Below are positions 6,613-13,937 of a stretch of DNA of 15,440 bases, in pieces. Position 1 is the first letter of the stretch; every line of letters begins with the position of its first letter. Under the pieces are notes generated by a model. That model did no database searches. It worked only from the letters and a program-made list of their open reading frames with translations, and was not told the origin of the DNA. The position numbers were made by a program, and so were the translations under genes. Source of the DNA: Pseudomonadota bacterium. GTDB taxonomy: Bacteria > Pseudomonadota > Gammaproteobacteria > Burkholderiales > Burkholderiaceae_C. Location: the NCBI GenBank assembly GCA_023435325.1, contig JAEYRT010000265.1, forward strand, positions 1-15,440. The letters are read 5' to 3'.

Positions 6613-7618
6613 GGTAGCAGTGGGTAACGCAGAGCAACACAACGAAAGCAGCGCGGGCACGCTGCTTCGTCAAGCACGTGAAGAAAAACAGATGTCGGTG
6701 CAGACGCTGGCTTCTGCACTCAAGGTACCTGTCTACAAGCTGCAGGCCTTGGAAGAAGACCGCTGGGAGCAGTTGACGGATTCCGTGTTCACGCGCTCCC
6801 TGGCCTTGAGCGTATGCCGTGTGCTGCGCATTCCGTCCGAGCCCATCCTGGCAAGACTGCCCAAGCTTGAAGGGGCCAAGCTCTCCACCAATCCGGAAGG
6901 CATCAACGCCCCTTTCAAAGAAAAATCCTTGCGTTCTCTGATGTCTCCCAGCCAGGAGCCAGCTTCGGGCAAGGCCGTCAAAGTGGTGCTTGCCTTGCTC
7001 ATCGCCCTGGCTGGCGGTGCAGGACTGTATTTTTTGCCGCAATGGCAAGCCTCCCACGAAGAAGACGCCAGTGCGCAAGTGGCCGAGGCCACGACGCAGG
7101 AACCTTTGTTCATGCCTCAACCAGCAGACACTGCTCCCGCAGCGCCTGCCGCTGCCACAGAACCCGCCATGCCTGCGCCTGAAGCATCGCTTGCTCCTGC
7201 TGCGGGCATGATTGAGCCTGCGCTGAAGGAAGGCACGGAAGCCGTTTCCACGCCAGCAGCACAAGCCCCCACTGCGCCTGCCGCTGCAGGCCCTGCTACC
7301 ACCACTCCTGCTGCAACCACTCCTGCCGTGGTTGCGGCGGCTGCTGAGCCAACAACAGCGCCGGAGGTGCCCGCAGGCGCAGCAATGCTGCGTTTCACCG
7401 CAACGGGCGAGTCCTGGGTGCAGGTGCGCAATGCGCAACAACGTGTGGTGATGGAAAAGATTCTGAAGGCTGGTGATGTCTATGAAGAAGTCGCCGCGGG
7501 CCGGCCACTTCAGGTGGTGGTCGGCAATGCCGGCGTGACCAAGCTGGAAATTGATGGTGCTGCATTTGATCTGGCCGCTTCGGCCAAAAACAATGTGGCC
7601 CGATTCGAGGTGAAATAA
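6605..7618 (+). CDS. rodZ: Cytoskeletal protein RodZ (HTH, TM, DUF4115)
   Basis: Bitopic inner-membrane protein that links MreB filaments to the cell-wall elongation machinery and sets rod shape. A Xre-like helix-turn-helix domain occupies about residues 17-85 (TLLRQAREEKQMSVQTLASALKV). One transmembrane helix lies at about 125-146. A 130-residue Ala/Pro/Thr-rich periplasmic linker follows, then a C-terminal DUF4115 beta domain (LRFTATGESWVQV to ARFEVK). The start is ATG 6605, with GAGGGGAG at 6591-6598 just upstream. The frame is open further upstream to an ATG at 6521 inside pilF, but those residues are not RodZ-like. The 8-base overlap with pilF suggests coupled translation. The ispG start lies two bases past the stop, and its Shine-Dalgarno sits in the last rodZ codons. 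Confidence 0.93.
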   Translation: MTEVAVGNAEQHNESSAGTLLRQAREEKQMSVQTLASALKVPVYKLQALEEDRWEQLTDSVFTRSLALSVCRVLRIPSEPILARLPKLEGAKLSTNPEGINAPFKEKSLRSLMSPSQEPASGKAVKVVLALLIALAGGAGLYFLPQWQASHEEDASAQVAEATTQEPLFMPQPADTAPAAPAAATEPAMPAPEASLAPAAGMIEPALKEGTEAVSTPAAQAPTAPAAAGPATTTPAATTPAVVAAAAEPTTAPEVPAGAAMLRFTATGESWVQVRNAQQRVVMEKILKAGDVYEEVAAGRPLQVVVGNAGVTKLEIDGAAFDLAASAKNNVARFEVK

Positions 7619-7620
7619 CA

Positions 7621-8892
7621 GTGTCTGACAACACATTCCAGGCGTCGCCCATTGCGATCGCCGCGCCCCTGCCCCGCAGAAGCCGCCAGGCCCGCGTGGT
7701 GTGGCGCAACAACGTGGTGACGGTGGGCGGCGATGCGCCGGTGCGCGTGCAGTCCATGACCAATACCGACACCGTGGATGCCGTTGAAACGGCTATTCAG
7801 GTGCGCCAGTTGGCGCAGGCCGGTTCGGAGATGGTGCGTATCACCGTCAACACGCCCGAGGCCGCAGCTGCGGTGCCCTACATCCGTGAACAGCTCGACC
7901 GCATGGGCGAGTATGTGCCGCTGGTGGGTGACTTTCACTACAACGGTCACCGCCTGCTGACCGACTATCCCGCCTGCGCCGAGGCGCTGTCCAAATACCG
8001 CATCAACCCCGGCAACGTGGGTAAAGGCGACAAAAAGGACAAGCAGTTCGGCCAGATGATCGAAATTGCGGCCAAGTACGACAAGGCCGTGCGTATTGGC
8101 GTGAACTGGGGCTCACTCGACCAGGAAATCATGGCTGAGCTGATGGATCAGAACTCACAGCGTGCCCAGCCCTGGGAAACGCGTCAGGTGATGTATGAGG
8201 CATTGATCACTTCGGCCATCAGCTCTGCGGAACTGGCCAAGAACATCGGCCTGAACCCCGACAACATCATCCTGTCGTGCAAGGTCAGTGGTGTGCAGGA
8301 TTTGATTTCTGTGTACCGTGAACTGGCGCGTCGCTGCGATTACGCGCTGCACCTGGGCCTGACCGAAGCCGGTATGGGCACCAAGGGCACCGTGGCATCG
8401 ACGGCAGCCTTGTCCGTACTGCTGCAAGAGGGCATTGGTGACACCATCCGTGTCTCGCTCACGCCCCAGCCCGGCGAAGCACGCACGCAGGAAGTTGTGG
8501 TGGCTTCTGAAATTCTGCAGTCCCTGGGCCTGCGCGTGTTTGTGCCCAGCGTCACGGCCTGCCCTGGCTGCGGACGCACGACCAGCACGACCTTCCAGGA
8601 ACTGGCCAAGCAAATTGATGACTATCTGCGCGGCCAGATGCCGGTGTGGCGCATGAAGTACCCGGGCGTGGAGGCCATGAAGGTGGCCGTGATGGGCTGC
8701 ATCGTCAATGGCCCCGGCGAGAGCAAGCATGCCGATATCGGCATCAGCTTGCCCGGCAATGGCGAGGCGCCTGCAGCACCCGTGTTCATTGATGGTGAAA
8801 AAGCCATGACACTGCGCGGCGAAGGCATTGCGGCGGAATTCCAAGAGATCGTGGATTCGTACGTGCGACGCCGCTGGGGTGATGCAGCTTAA
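7621..8892 (+). CDS. ispG: 4-hydroxy-3-methylbut-2-en-1-yl diphosphate synthase IspG
   Basis: Converts MEcPP to HMBPP, the penultimate step of the methylerythritol phosphate route to isoprenoids, using a 4Fe-4S cluster and reduced flavodoxin or ferredoxin. The cluster ligands are visible: Cys314 and Cys317 (ACPGCGR), Cys360 (VMGCIVNGPGE) and Glu367. The TIM-barrel N-terminal region includes VRVQSMTNTDT and ADFHYNGH-like elements (GDFHYNGHRL). The 423 residues exceed the roughly 370 of E. coli IspG. The extra length is mostly an N-terminal tail and small insertions, usual for betaproteobacterial members. The GTG start at 7621 is backed by GAGGTG at 7607-7612. It lies two bases after rodZ, so the two are almost certainly one transcript. 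A palindromic AT-rich spacer follows. Confidence 0.97.
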   Translation: MSDNTFQASPIAIAAPLPRRSRQARVVWRNNVVTVGGDAPVRVQSMTNTDTVDAVETAIQVRQLAQAGSEMVRITVNTPEAAAAVPYIREQLDRMGEYVPLVGDFHYNGHRLLTDYPACAEALSKYRINPGNVGKGDKKDKQFGQMIEIAAKYDKAVRIGVNWGSLDQEIMAELMDQNSQRAQPWETRQVMYEALITSAISSAELAKNIGLNPDNIILSCKVSGVQDLISVYRELARRCDYALHLGLTEAGMGTKGTVASTAALSVLLQEGIGDTIRVSLTPQPGEARTQEVVVASEILQSLGLRVFVPSVTACPGCGRTTSTTFQELAKQIDDYLRGQMPVWRMKYPGVEAMKVAVMGCIVNGPGESKHADIGISLPGNGEAPAAPVFIDGEKAMTLRGEGIAAEFQEIVDSYVRRRWGDAA

Positions 8893-8898
8893 ATAGAA

Positions 8899-8990
8899 AA
8901 CAATAGTGGCTAGCGCTTGTGTATAAAGGTTTTCAAATATAAAACTATTTGAAAACAGTGCTAGGTCAGCGCAAGCAGCTCTTATTTTGT
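8899..8990 (+). repeat. AT-rich nested palindromic element between ispG and hisS
   Basis: The core is a perfect 11-bp inverted repeat, GTTTTCAAATA (8929-8939) and TATTTGAAAAC (8946-8956), with a 6-base loop. It is flanked by imperfect outer arms: AATAGTGGCTAGCGC (about 8902-8915) and GCGCAAGCAGCTCTTATT (about 8969-8986), with several mismatches. Base composition is far more AT-rich than the genes on either side. The architecture resembles the interspersed palindromic (REP-like) repeats scattered between genes in Comamonadaceae. Membership of a family is inference. No T-run follows, so a terminator role is unsupported. Confidence 0.55.
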
Positions 8991-9020
8991 AAGTGCTGCA
9001 TATTTGGTGAGAACGAAAAA

Positions 9021-10316
9021 GTGGCAAAGACCGACAAACTCTCCGCCGTCAAAGGCATGAACGACATCCTCCCCGGCGAGTCCGCCCGCTGGGAATGGCT
9101 GGAAGCGCAGGTGCGCGATCTGATGGGCCGCTTTGCCTACCGCAATGTGCGCACGCCCATCGTCGAGCATACGCAGCTGTTCGTGCGTGGCATCGGCGAG
9201 GTGACCGACATTGTGGAAAAGGAGATGTACTCCTTTGAAGACAAGCTCAACGGCGAAAAGCTGACACTGCGCCCCGAAGGCACAGCCTCGCTGGTGCGTG
9301 CCACCATCGAAAACAACTTGCTGTACGACGGCGGCAAGCGCATGTGGTACATGGGCCCCATGTTCCGCCACGAGCGTCCCCAGCGCGGCCGCTATCGCCA
9401 GTTCCACCAGATCGGTGCCGAGGCGCTGGGCTTTGCTGGCCCCGATGTGGACGCCGAGCTGATTTTGTTGGCCGTGGCTTTGTGGAAGCGCTTGGGCCTG
9501 ACCCAGTGGCGCCTGGAAATCAACAGCCTGGGGCAGCCCGAAGAGCGCAAGGCGCACCGCGAAGCGCTGATCGCTTACCTTGAACAGCACACCGATGTGA
9601 TGGACGAAGAGGCCAAGCGCCGCATGTACTCCAACCCGCTGCGCGTGCTGGACACCAAGAATCCTGCCATGCAGGAAATGGTGAACGCAGCGCCCAAGCT
9701 GCTGGACTATCTGGGCGAAGCTTCGCTGGCGCACTTTGAAGGCCTGAAGGCCATTCTGGATGCCAATGGCGTGCCATGGACCGTCAACCCCCGTCTGGTG
9801 CGCGGCCTGGACTACTACAACCTCACGGTGTTCGAGTTTGTGACCGACCTGCTGGGCTCGCAAGGCACGATCTGCGCCGGTGGTCGTTACGACTACCTGA
9901 TCGAACAAGTGGGCGGCAAGCCTGCGCCCGCCGTGGGCTGGGCGCTGGGTGTGGAACGCGTGCTGGAACTGGTCAAGGAGCTGGGGACCGACATTCCACA
10001 GCCTGAGCTGGATGTGTATGCCATCGTGCCTGACCAAGCAGCGATGCCCGTGGTGCTGCGCACCCTCACGCAACTGCGCGAAGCAGGCGTGCGTGCCCAG
10101 ATGCACACGGCAGGTGCGGAAGGCATGGGCTCGATGAAGTCGCAGTTCAAAAAGGCCGACGCTTCAGGCGCACGTTTTGCACTGATCTTCGGTGGTGATG
10201 AGCTGGCGCAAGGCATGGTGACCGTGAAGTCGCTGCGTGATGGACAGGGTGCACAGACCCAGCAAACGCTGGCGGAAGTGGCATCCTGGGCGCACACCCT
10301 ACAATCAAACGCTTAA
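9021..10316 (+). CDS. hisS: Histidyl-tRNA synthetase
   Basis: Class II aminoacyl-tRNA synthetase that charges tRNA-His. The 431 residues carry all family marks. Motif 1 region RTPIVEHTQLF is near the N-terminus. Motif 2 has FRHERPQRGRYRQF starting at residue 115. The HisA motif LVRGLDYY has Arg261, and AGGRYDYLI follows. Motif 3 GWALGVER is at 306-313. The C-terminal anticodon-binding domain starts around residue 325 (VYAIVPDQAAM). I chose GTG 9021 (VAKTDKLSAVKGMNDILPGE). GGTGAG at 9006-9011 is a reasonable Shine-Dalgarno, and the protein then begins at the family-typical place. The frame is open back to an ATG at 8949, but that would translate the palindromic spacer into Cys-rich residues with no family match. 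hisS after ispG matches E. coli order. Confidence 0.97.
   Translation: MAKTDKLSAVKGMNDILPGESARWEWLEAQVRDLMGRFAYRNVRTPIVEHTQLFVRGIGEVTDIVEKEMYSFEDKLNGEKLTLRPEGTASLVRATIENNLLYDGGKRMWYMGPMFRHERPQRGRYRQFHQIGAEALGFAGPDVDAELILLAVALWKRLGLTQWRLEINSLGQPEERKAHREALIAYLEQHTDVMDEEAKRRMYSNPLRVLDTKNPAMQEMVNAAPKLLDYLGEASLAHFEGLKAILDANGVPWTVNPRLVRGLDYYNLTVFEFVTDLLGSQGTICAGGRYDYLIEQVGGKPAPAVGWALGVERVLELVKELGTDIPQPELDVYAIVPDQAAMPVVLRTLTQLREAGVRAQMHTAGAEGMGSMKSQFKKADASGARFALIFGGDELAQGMVTVKSLRDGQGAQTQQTLAEVASWAHTLQSNA
10300..10305 (+). promoter_or_regulatory. Possible -10 element for yfgM inside the hisS 3' end
   Basis: TACAAT followed by C lies 29 bases before the yfgM ATG, within the last hisS codons. No good -35 is visible (AGTGG at 10277-10281 sits 18 bases upstream). 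It is noted because the same box and the same AGTGG occur at the end of rluD. Confidence 0.18.
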
Positions 10317-10334
10317 TTTGTAACGACACCAGAT

Positions 10335-10994
10335 ATGGCAACGCATCTCGACCTCGAAGAACAAGAGCAACTTGATCAGATCAAGCACTTCTGGAACAAG
10401 TGGGGCACGCCCATCACTGGCGTTGCCGTGGTGGCGATGGCGGGTTTTGCCGCCTGGAACGGTTGGCAGTTCTGGCAGCAGCGCCAAGCCATGCAGGCTT
10501 CGGCTTTGGCTGATGTGGTGGTGGCTGCTGTCGAAAGCGGTGACCGGGCCCGTGTGGCGCAAGCTTTTGAAGCCGTGAAGGCTGACTACTCGGGCACCTT
10601 GCAAGCCGGGCATGCTGCTTTGCTGGTGGCGCAATCGGCCGTCAATGCCGGTCAATTGCCAGAAGCCAAATCCGCACTGCAATGGGCCGCCGACAACACC
10701 AAGGATGAGGGCTATCAGGCCACGGCCAAGCTGCGTCTGGCAGCGGTGCTGATGGAAGAGAAAGACCTTGATGGCGCAGCAGCCGTGTTGCGCGGCAGCT
10801 TCCCAGCCGAGTTCAAGGGCCTGGCCGCTGATCGCCTGGGTGATGTGCTGCAGTTGCAAGGCAAGAGCAGCGAAGCGGTGACAGCCTATCAGGAGGCATG
10901 GAAACTGCTTGATTCCCAGCTGGACTATCGCGCGCTGGTCGGCTTTAAGCTCAATGCATTAGGTGTAGCGACTTCGACGGAGACAAACAAGTGA
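10335..10994 (+). CDS. yfgM: YfgM-family membrane-anchored TPR protein
   Basis: Homologue of E. coli YfgM, an inner-membrane protein with a periplasmic TPR-like domain. It associates with the SecYEG translocon and PpiD and helps pass proteins to periplasmic chaperones. The 219 residues begin with an acidic cytoplasmic segment (THLDLEEQEQLDQIKHFWNKWG). One transmembrane helix follows (about 26-45), then helical repeats to the end (for example LPEAKSALQWAADNTKDEGYQATAKLRLAAVL). It starts 18 bases after hisS without a clear Shine-Dalgarno. Its TGA overlaps the bamB GTG (GTGA at 10991-10994), so translation of the two is probably coupled. The hisS-yfgM-bamB-der order is the same as in E. coli and supports the name more than primary sequence does. 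Confidence 0.88.
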   Translation: MATHLDLEEQEQLDQIKHFWNKWGTPITGVAVVAMAGFAAWNGWQFWQQRQAMQASALADVVVAAVESGDRARVAQAFEAVKADYSGTLQAGHAALLVAQSAVNAGQLPEAKSALQWAADNTKDEGYQATAKLRLAAVLMEEKDLDGAAAVLRGSFPAEFKGLAADRLGDVLQLQGKSSEAVTAYQEAWKLLDSQLDYRALVGFKLNALGVATSTETNK

Positions 10995-12160
10995 ATCACA
11001 ACGCACAACACAAACCAGGTGCCCGTTTTTGGATGACTGCTCAACGCACGGTGCTGGCTGCAGCACTGGTGACGGCCTTGGGCGGTTGTGCGTGGTTTGG
11101 CTCCAGCAAGGCTCCCAAGCCTTTGGATCTGGGAGCCAATGTGGTGAACTTGCCTGTGCGTCAGGCGTGGAAGCTGAGCCTTCCCTCGGTCAAGGATGTG
11201 AATCTGCGCGCCCATGTGCAAGGTGACGATGTGATCCTGGCCGCGGCAGATGGCACCGTGGTCAGCATCAATGCAGCCAATGGCCGTGAAAACTGGCGTG
11301 GCCAGGTGGGCAAGAAGCTGCAGACCGGCGTGGGTGCAGATGGCCGCCTGGCTGCAGTCGTCACCATCGGCAATGAACTGGTGGTGCTGGACGCGGGCAG
11401 CAAGCTGTGGAGCCAGACACTGGGTGCCTCTTCCTTCACAGCACCTTTGGTGGCGGGTGGGCGCGTGTTTGTGCTGACTGCCGATCGCTCTGTCACGGCA
11501 TTTGATGCGCAAAACGGCGCGCGCCTGTGGACCCAGCGCCGCGATGGTGAGCCATTGGTGCTGCGCCAGCAGGGCGTACTCATGCCTTATGGCAATACCT
11601 TGCTGGTCGGCTTGTCGGGGCGACTCGTGGGCATGAATCCCGATAACGGCAATGTGCAATGGGAAGCGCCTCTGGCTTCGCCCCGCGGCACCAATGACGT
11701 GGAACGTCTGGTGGACTTGGTTGGTCCCGCCAGCCGTGTTGGCAACGCTATTTGCGCACGGGCCTTCCAGGCCAGCGTGGGTTGCGTGGATGCCAATTCC
11801 GGTCGCACCGCATGGGCACAAACTGCCAAGGGAGCAGTGGGAATTGCAAGTGATGCAGAGTACGTGTTTGGCACCGAAAGCAACGGCATCGTGCAGGCAT
11901 GGAATATTGCCGATGGTGAAAAACGCTGGTCGGTGGACCGGTTCCAGCACCGCAAGCTGACAGCTCCTCTGGTGCTGGGTCGTGCCGTGGTGACGGCAGA
12001 CGAATCGGGCTTGGTGCACCTGTTGTCCAAACGGGATGGCTCGCACCTGAATCGATTGAATACCGATGGAACTGGCGTGGCTGTAGCGCCAGTGGTGGCC
12101 GCCGATACCTTGGTGGTCGTGACACAGGGTGGAGGCATTTACGGCTTCCGCCCGGATTGA
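10991..12160 (+). CDS. bamB: Outer-membrane protein assembly factor BamB
   Basis: Lipoprotein subunit of the BAM complex, which folds beta-barrel proteins into the outer membrane and docks to BamA. The 389 residues start with a lipoprotein signal: Arg residues at 12 and 19, a hydrophobic run at 20-30, and lipobox L-G-G-C with Cys33. The rest is a PQQ-type eight-bladed beta-propeller. Repeated blade motifs include VLAAADGTVVSINAANGRENWRG (about 78-100), VTAFDAQNGARLWTQ, LVGMNPDNGNVQWEA and VQAWNIADGEKRWSV. The GTG start at 10991 overlaps the yfgM stop. GGAG at 10979-10982 is well placed. An internal ATG (11033) would cut off the basic part of the signal peptide. der follows after 12 bases. Confidence 0.94.
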   Translation: MNHNAQHKPGARFWMTAQRTVLAAALVTALGGCAWFGSSKAPKPLDLGANVVNLPVRQAWKLSLPSVKDVNLRAHVQGDDVILAAADGTVVSINAANGRENWRGQVGKKLQTGVGADGRLAAVVTIGNELVVLDAGSKLWSQTLGASSFTAPLVAGGRVFVLTADRSVTAFDAQNGARLWTQRRDGEPLVLRQQGVLMPYGNTLLVGLSGRLVGMNPDNGNVQWEAPLASPRGTNDVERLVDLVGPASRVGNAICARAFQASVGCVDANSGRTAWAQTAKGAVGIASDAEYVFGTESNGIVQAWNIADGEKRWSVDRFQHRKLTAPLVLGRAVVTADESGLVHLLSKRDGSHLNRLNTDGTGVAVAPVVAADTLVVVTQGGGIYGFRPD

Positions 12161-12172
12161 CAGAATTTTCGA

Positions 12173-13510
12173 ATGAAGCCAGTTATTGCCCTTGTCGGGC
12201 GGCCCAATGTGGGCAAATCCACTTTGTTTAACCGACTGACCAAGTCGCGGGATGCCATCGTCGCCGACTTCGCGGGGTTGACGCGCGACCGCCATTACGG
12301 TCAAGGCCGCCAAGGCAAGCACGAATACATCGTGATTGACACGGGCGGTTTTGAGCCTGATGCCTCCAAGGGCATCTTCAAGGAAATGGCCAAGCAGACC
12401 CGCCAGGCCGTCGCTGAAGCCGACGTGGTGGTGTTTGTGGTCGATGCACGTGACGGCCTGTCTGCGCAGGACCACGACATCGGCAACTACCTGCGCCGTC
12501 TGGGCAAACCTTGTGTGCTGGTGGCCAACAAGGCCGAAGGCATGAAGGCTGGTGCCCAGCTGGCAGAGTTTTATGAGCTGGGCCTGGGGGAGGTCTATCC
12601 CGTCTCCGCGGCCCACGGTCAAGGCGTGCGTGGTCTGGTGGACCTGGCGCTGGGTTCGTTGAATCTGCCCGAGGAAATCGAAGAAGAAACGATTGCCGAT
12701 GTGGAAGCCCGCCCAGTACGCCTGGCACTGGCAGGCCGCCCCAACGCCGGTAAATCCACCTTGATCAATGCCTGGCTGGGAGAGGAGCGTCTGGTGGCGT
12801 TCGATATGCCCGGCACAACGCGCGATGCCATCTCGGTGCCGTTTGAGCGCCACGGGCAAAAGTTCGAGCTGATTGACACGGCAGGTCTTCGCCGCAAGGG
12901 GCGGGTGTTCGAGGCGATTGAAAAGTTCTCCGTCGTCAAGACACTGCAAGCCATTGAAAACGCCAACGTGGTGCTGATGCTGATCGACGCGACCGAGGGC
13001 GTGACGGATCAAGACGCGCACATCGCAGGCTATATCCTGGAAAGTGGCCGCGCTGTGGTGGTGGCAGTCAACAAATGGGATGCGGTGGATGACTACCAGC
13101 GTCAGCTGGTTGAGCGATCCATCGAAACCCGTCTGGGCTTCTTGCGCTTTGCCGCCATTCATTTCATTTCGGCCACCAAGCGTCAGGGCCTGGGCCCATT
13201 GTGGGCATCCATCGTGCAAGCGCACAAGGCTGCGACTTGCAAGATGCCGACGCCGGTGCTCACACGGGTGCTGATGGAGGCCGTGCAGTATCAAACGCCA
13301 AAGAAGGTGGGTGCCTACCGTCCCAAGCCGCGCTACGCGCACCAGGGTGGTATGAATCCACCAGTGATCGTGATCCACGGCAATTCCGTGGAACACATCA
13401 CCGAGGCTTACAAGCGTTTCCTGGAAGGACGTTTCCGCAAAGAGTTTGATTTGGTGGGCACACCCTTACGGATCGAGTTCAAGACTTCCCACAACCCCTA
13501 CGCCGACTGA
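12173..13510 (+). CDS. der: Ribosome assembly GTPase Der (EngA)
   Basis: Essential GTPase with two tandem G domains, needed for late 50S subunit assembly. The first domain has GRPNVGKST (P-loop Lys15), DTGGFE and NKAE. The second has GRPNAGKST (P-loop starting at Gly188, Lys194), DTAGLRRKG and NKWD. An acidic linker (LPEEIEEETI) joins them. A C-terminal KH-like domain (about 355-445) ends in GTPLRIEFKTSHNPY, a strong family signature. The 445 residues are normal length. ATG 12173 lies 12 bases after bamB with no obvious Shine-Dalgarno, so it may rely on coupling to bamB. It closes the block shared with E. coli. The next gene here is hfq, whereas E. coli keeps hfq in a separate miaA locus. Confidence 0.98.
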   Translation: MKPVIALVGRPNVGKSTLFNRLTKSRDAIVADFAGLTRDRHYGQGRQGKHEYIVIDTGGFEPDASKGIFKEMAKQTRQAVAEADVVVFVVDARDGLSAQDHDIGNYLRRLGKPCVLVANKAEGMKAGAQLAEFYELGLGEVYPVSAAHGQGVRGLVDLALGSLNLPEEIEEETIADVEARPVRLALAGRPNAGKSTLINAWLGEERLVAFDMPGTTRDAISVPFERHGQKFELIDTAGLRRKGRVFEAIEKFSVVKTLQAIENANVVLMLIDATEGVTDQDAHIAGYILESGRAVVVAVNKWDAVDDYQRQLVERSIETRLGFLRFAAIHFISATKRQGLGPLWASIVQAHKAATCKMPTPVLTRVLMEAVQYQTPKKVGAYRPKPRYAHQGGMNPPVIVIHGNSVEHITEAYKRFLEGRFRKEFDLVGTPLRIEFKTSHNPYAD

Positions 13511-13627
13511 GGCGGGAAGCCATCACCATGGTGCAATGTCGGCGCGAATCCCTTGGGGGAAGAGGGCAGACAAGCTGCTGTGGTAAGGTGTCGGTTTACA
13601 ACAACATTTCCGAACACGGAGAATATC

Positions 13628-13882
13628 GTGAGCAATAAAGGCCAACTCCTTCAAGATCCATTCCTGAACGCACTGCGTCGCGAGCATGTGCCCGTTTCCA
13701 TTTATTTGGTCAACGGCATCAAGCTGCAGGGTCAGATCGAATCTTTCGACCAGTACGTGGTGTTGCTGCGCAATACAGTCACACAAATGGTTTACAAGCA
13801 CGCCATTTCCACCATCGTGCCCGGCCGCGCTGTGAACTTCAGCATGGCAGACAACAACGACAACGAGGCTACAGCCGCTTGA
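13628..13882 (+). CDS. hfq: RNA chaperone Hfq
   Basis: Hexameric Sm-like protein that binds sRNAs and mRNAs, promotes their pairing and influences their decay. The 84 residues contain Sm1 (about 8-50: QDPFLNALRREHVPVSIYLVNGIKLQG, then FDQYVVLL) and the Sm2 signature YKHAISTIVP. A short acidic/Ala tail ends the protein, much shorter than the E. coli C-terminal tail and typical of betaproteobacteria. The GTG start at 13628 gives the family-standard N-terminus (MSNKGQLLQDPFLN), with GGAGA at 13618-13622 as Shine-Dalgarno. An upstream in-frame ATG at 13553 would add 25 unrelated residues. The 117-base gap after der holds a perfect CACCATGGTG palindrome (13524-13533) and a TACAAC box (13597-13602). 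I see no convincing full promoter. Confidence 0.97.
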   Translation: MSNKGQLLQDPFLNALRREHVPVSIYLVNGIKLQGQIESFDQYVVLLRNTVTQMVYKHAISTIVPGRAVNFSMADNNDNEATAA

Positions 13883-13897
13883 AACTGTTGACTTATC

Positions 13898-13930
13898 CCT
13901 TCCCTGCACAGCAGTGTGGGGCAGGGGAGG
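13898..13930 (+). promoter_or_regulatory. Hairpin that covers the hflX ribosome binding site
   Basis: In RNA, bases 13898-13907 (CCUUCCCUGC) pair with 13921-13930 (GCAGGGGAGG) over ten base pairs, nine Watson-Crick and one U-G wobble, across a 13-base loop. The right arm contains the whole hflX Shine-Dalgarno GGGGAGG (13924-13930), 7 bases before ATG 13938. The stem would therefore block ribosome entry when folded. No T-run follows, so it is not a terminator. A regulatory role is inferred. Confidence 0.5.
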
Positions 13931-13937
13931 TGCTGGC

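Noticed and set aside
7117..7380. Repetitive Ala/Pro/Thr coding sequence in rodZ as a DNA repeat or insertion
   Set aside because: It is low-complexity protein linker, usual for the RodZ periplasmic region. No exact tandem unit is seen.
8929..8956. The 11-bp hairpin after ispG as an intrinsic terminator
   Set aside because: The stem is AT-rich and followed by AGTGCTAG rather than a T-run, so it does not meet the pattern.
8949..9020. N-terminal extension of hisS from ATG 8949
   Set aside because: It would translate part of the palindromic spacer into residues without HisRS similarity. GTG 9021 gives the normal family N-terminus with a Shine-Dalgarno.
10925..13396. An 823-codon open frame on the minus strand, antisense to bamB and der
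   Set aside because: Both plus-strand genes are unmistakable families. The minus frame is rich in His, Gln and Arg, as expected for the complement of GC-rich coding sequence, with no recognisable domain.
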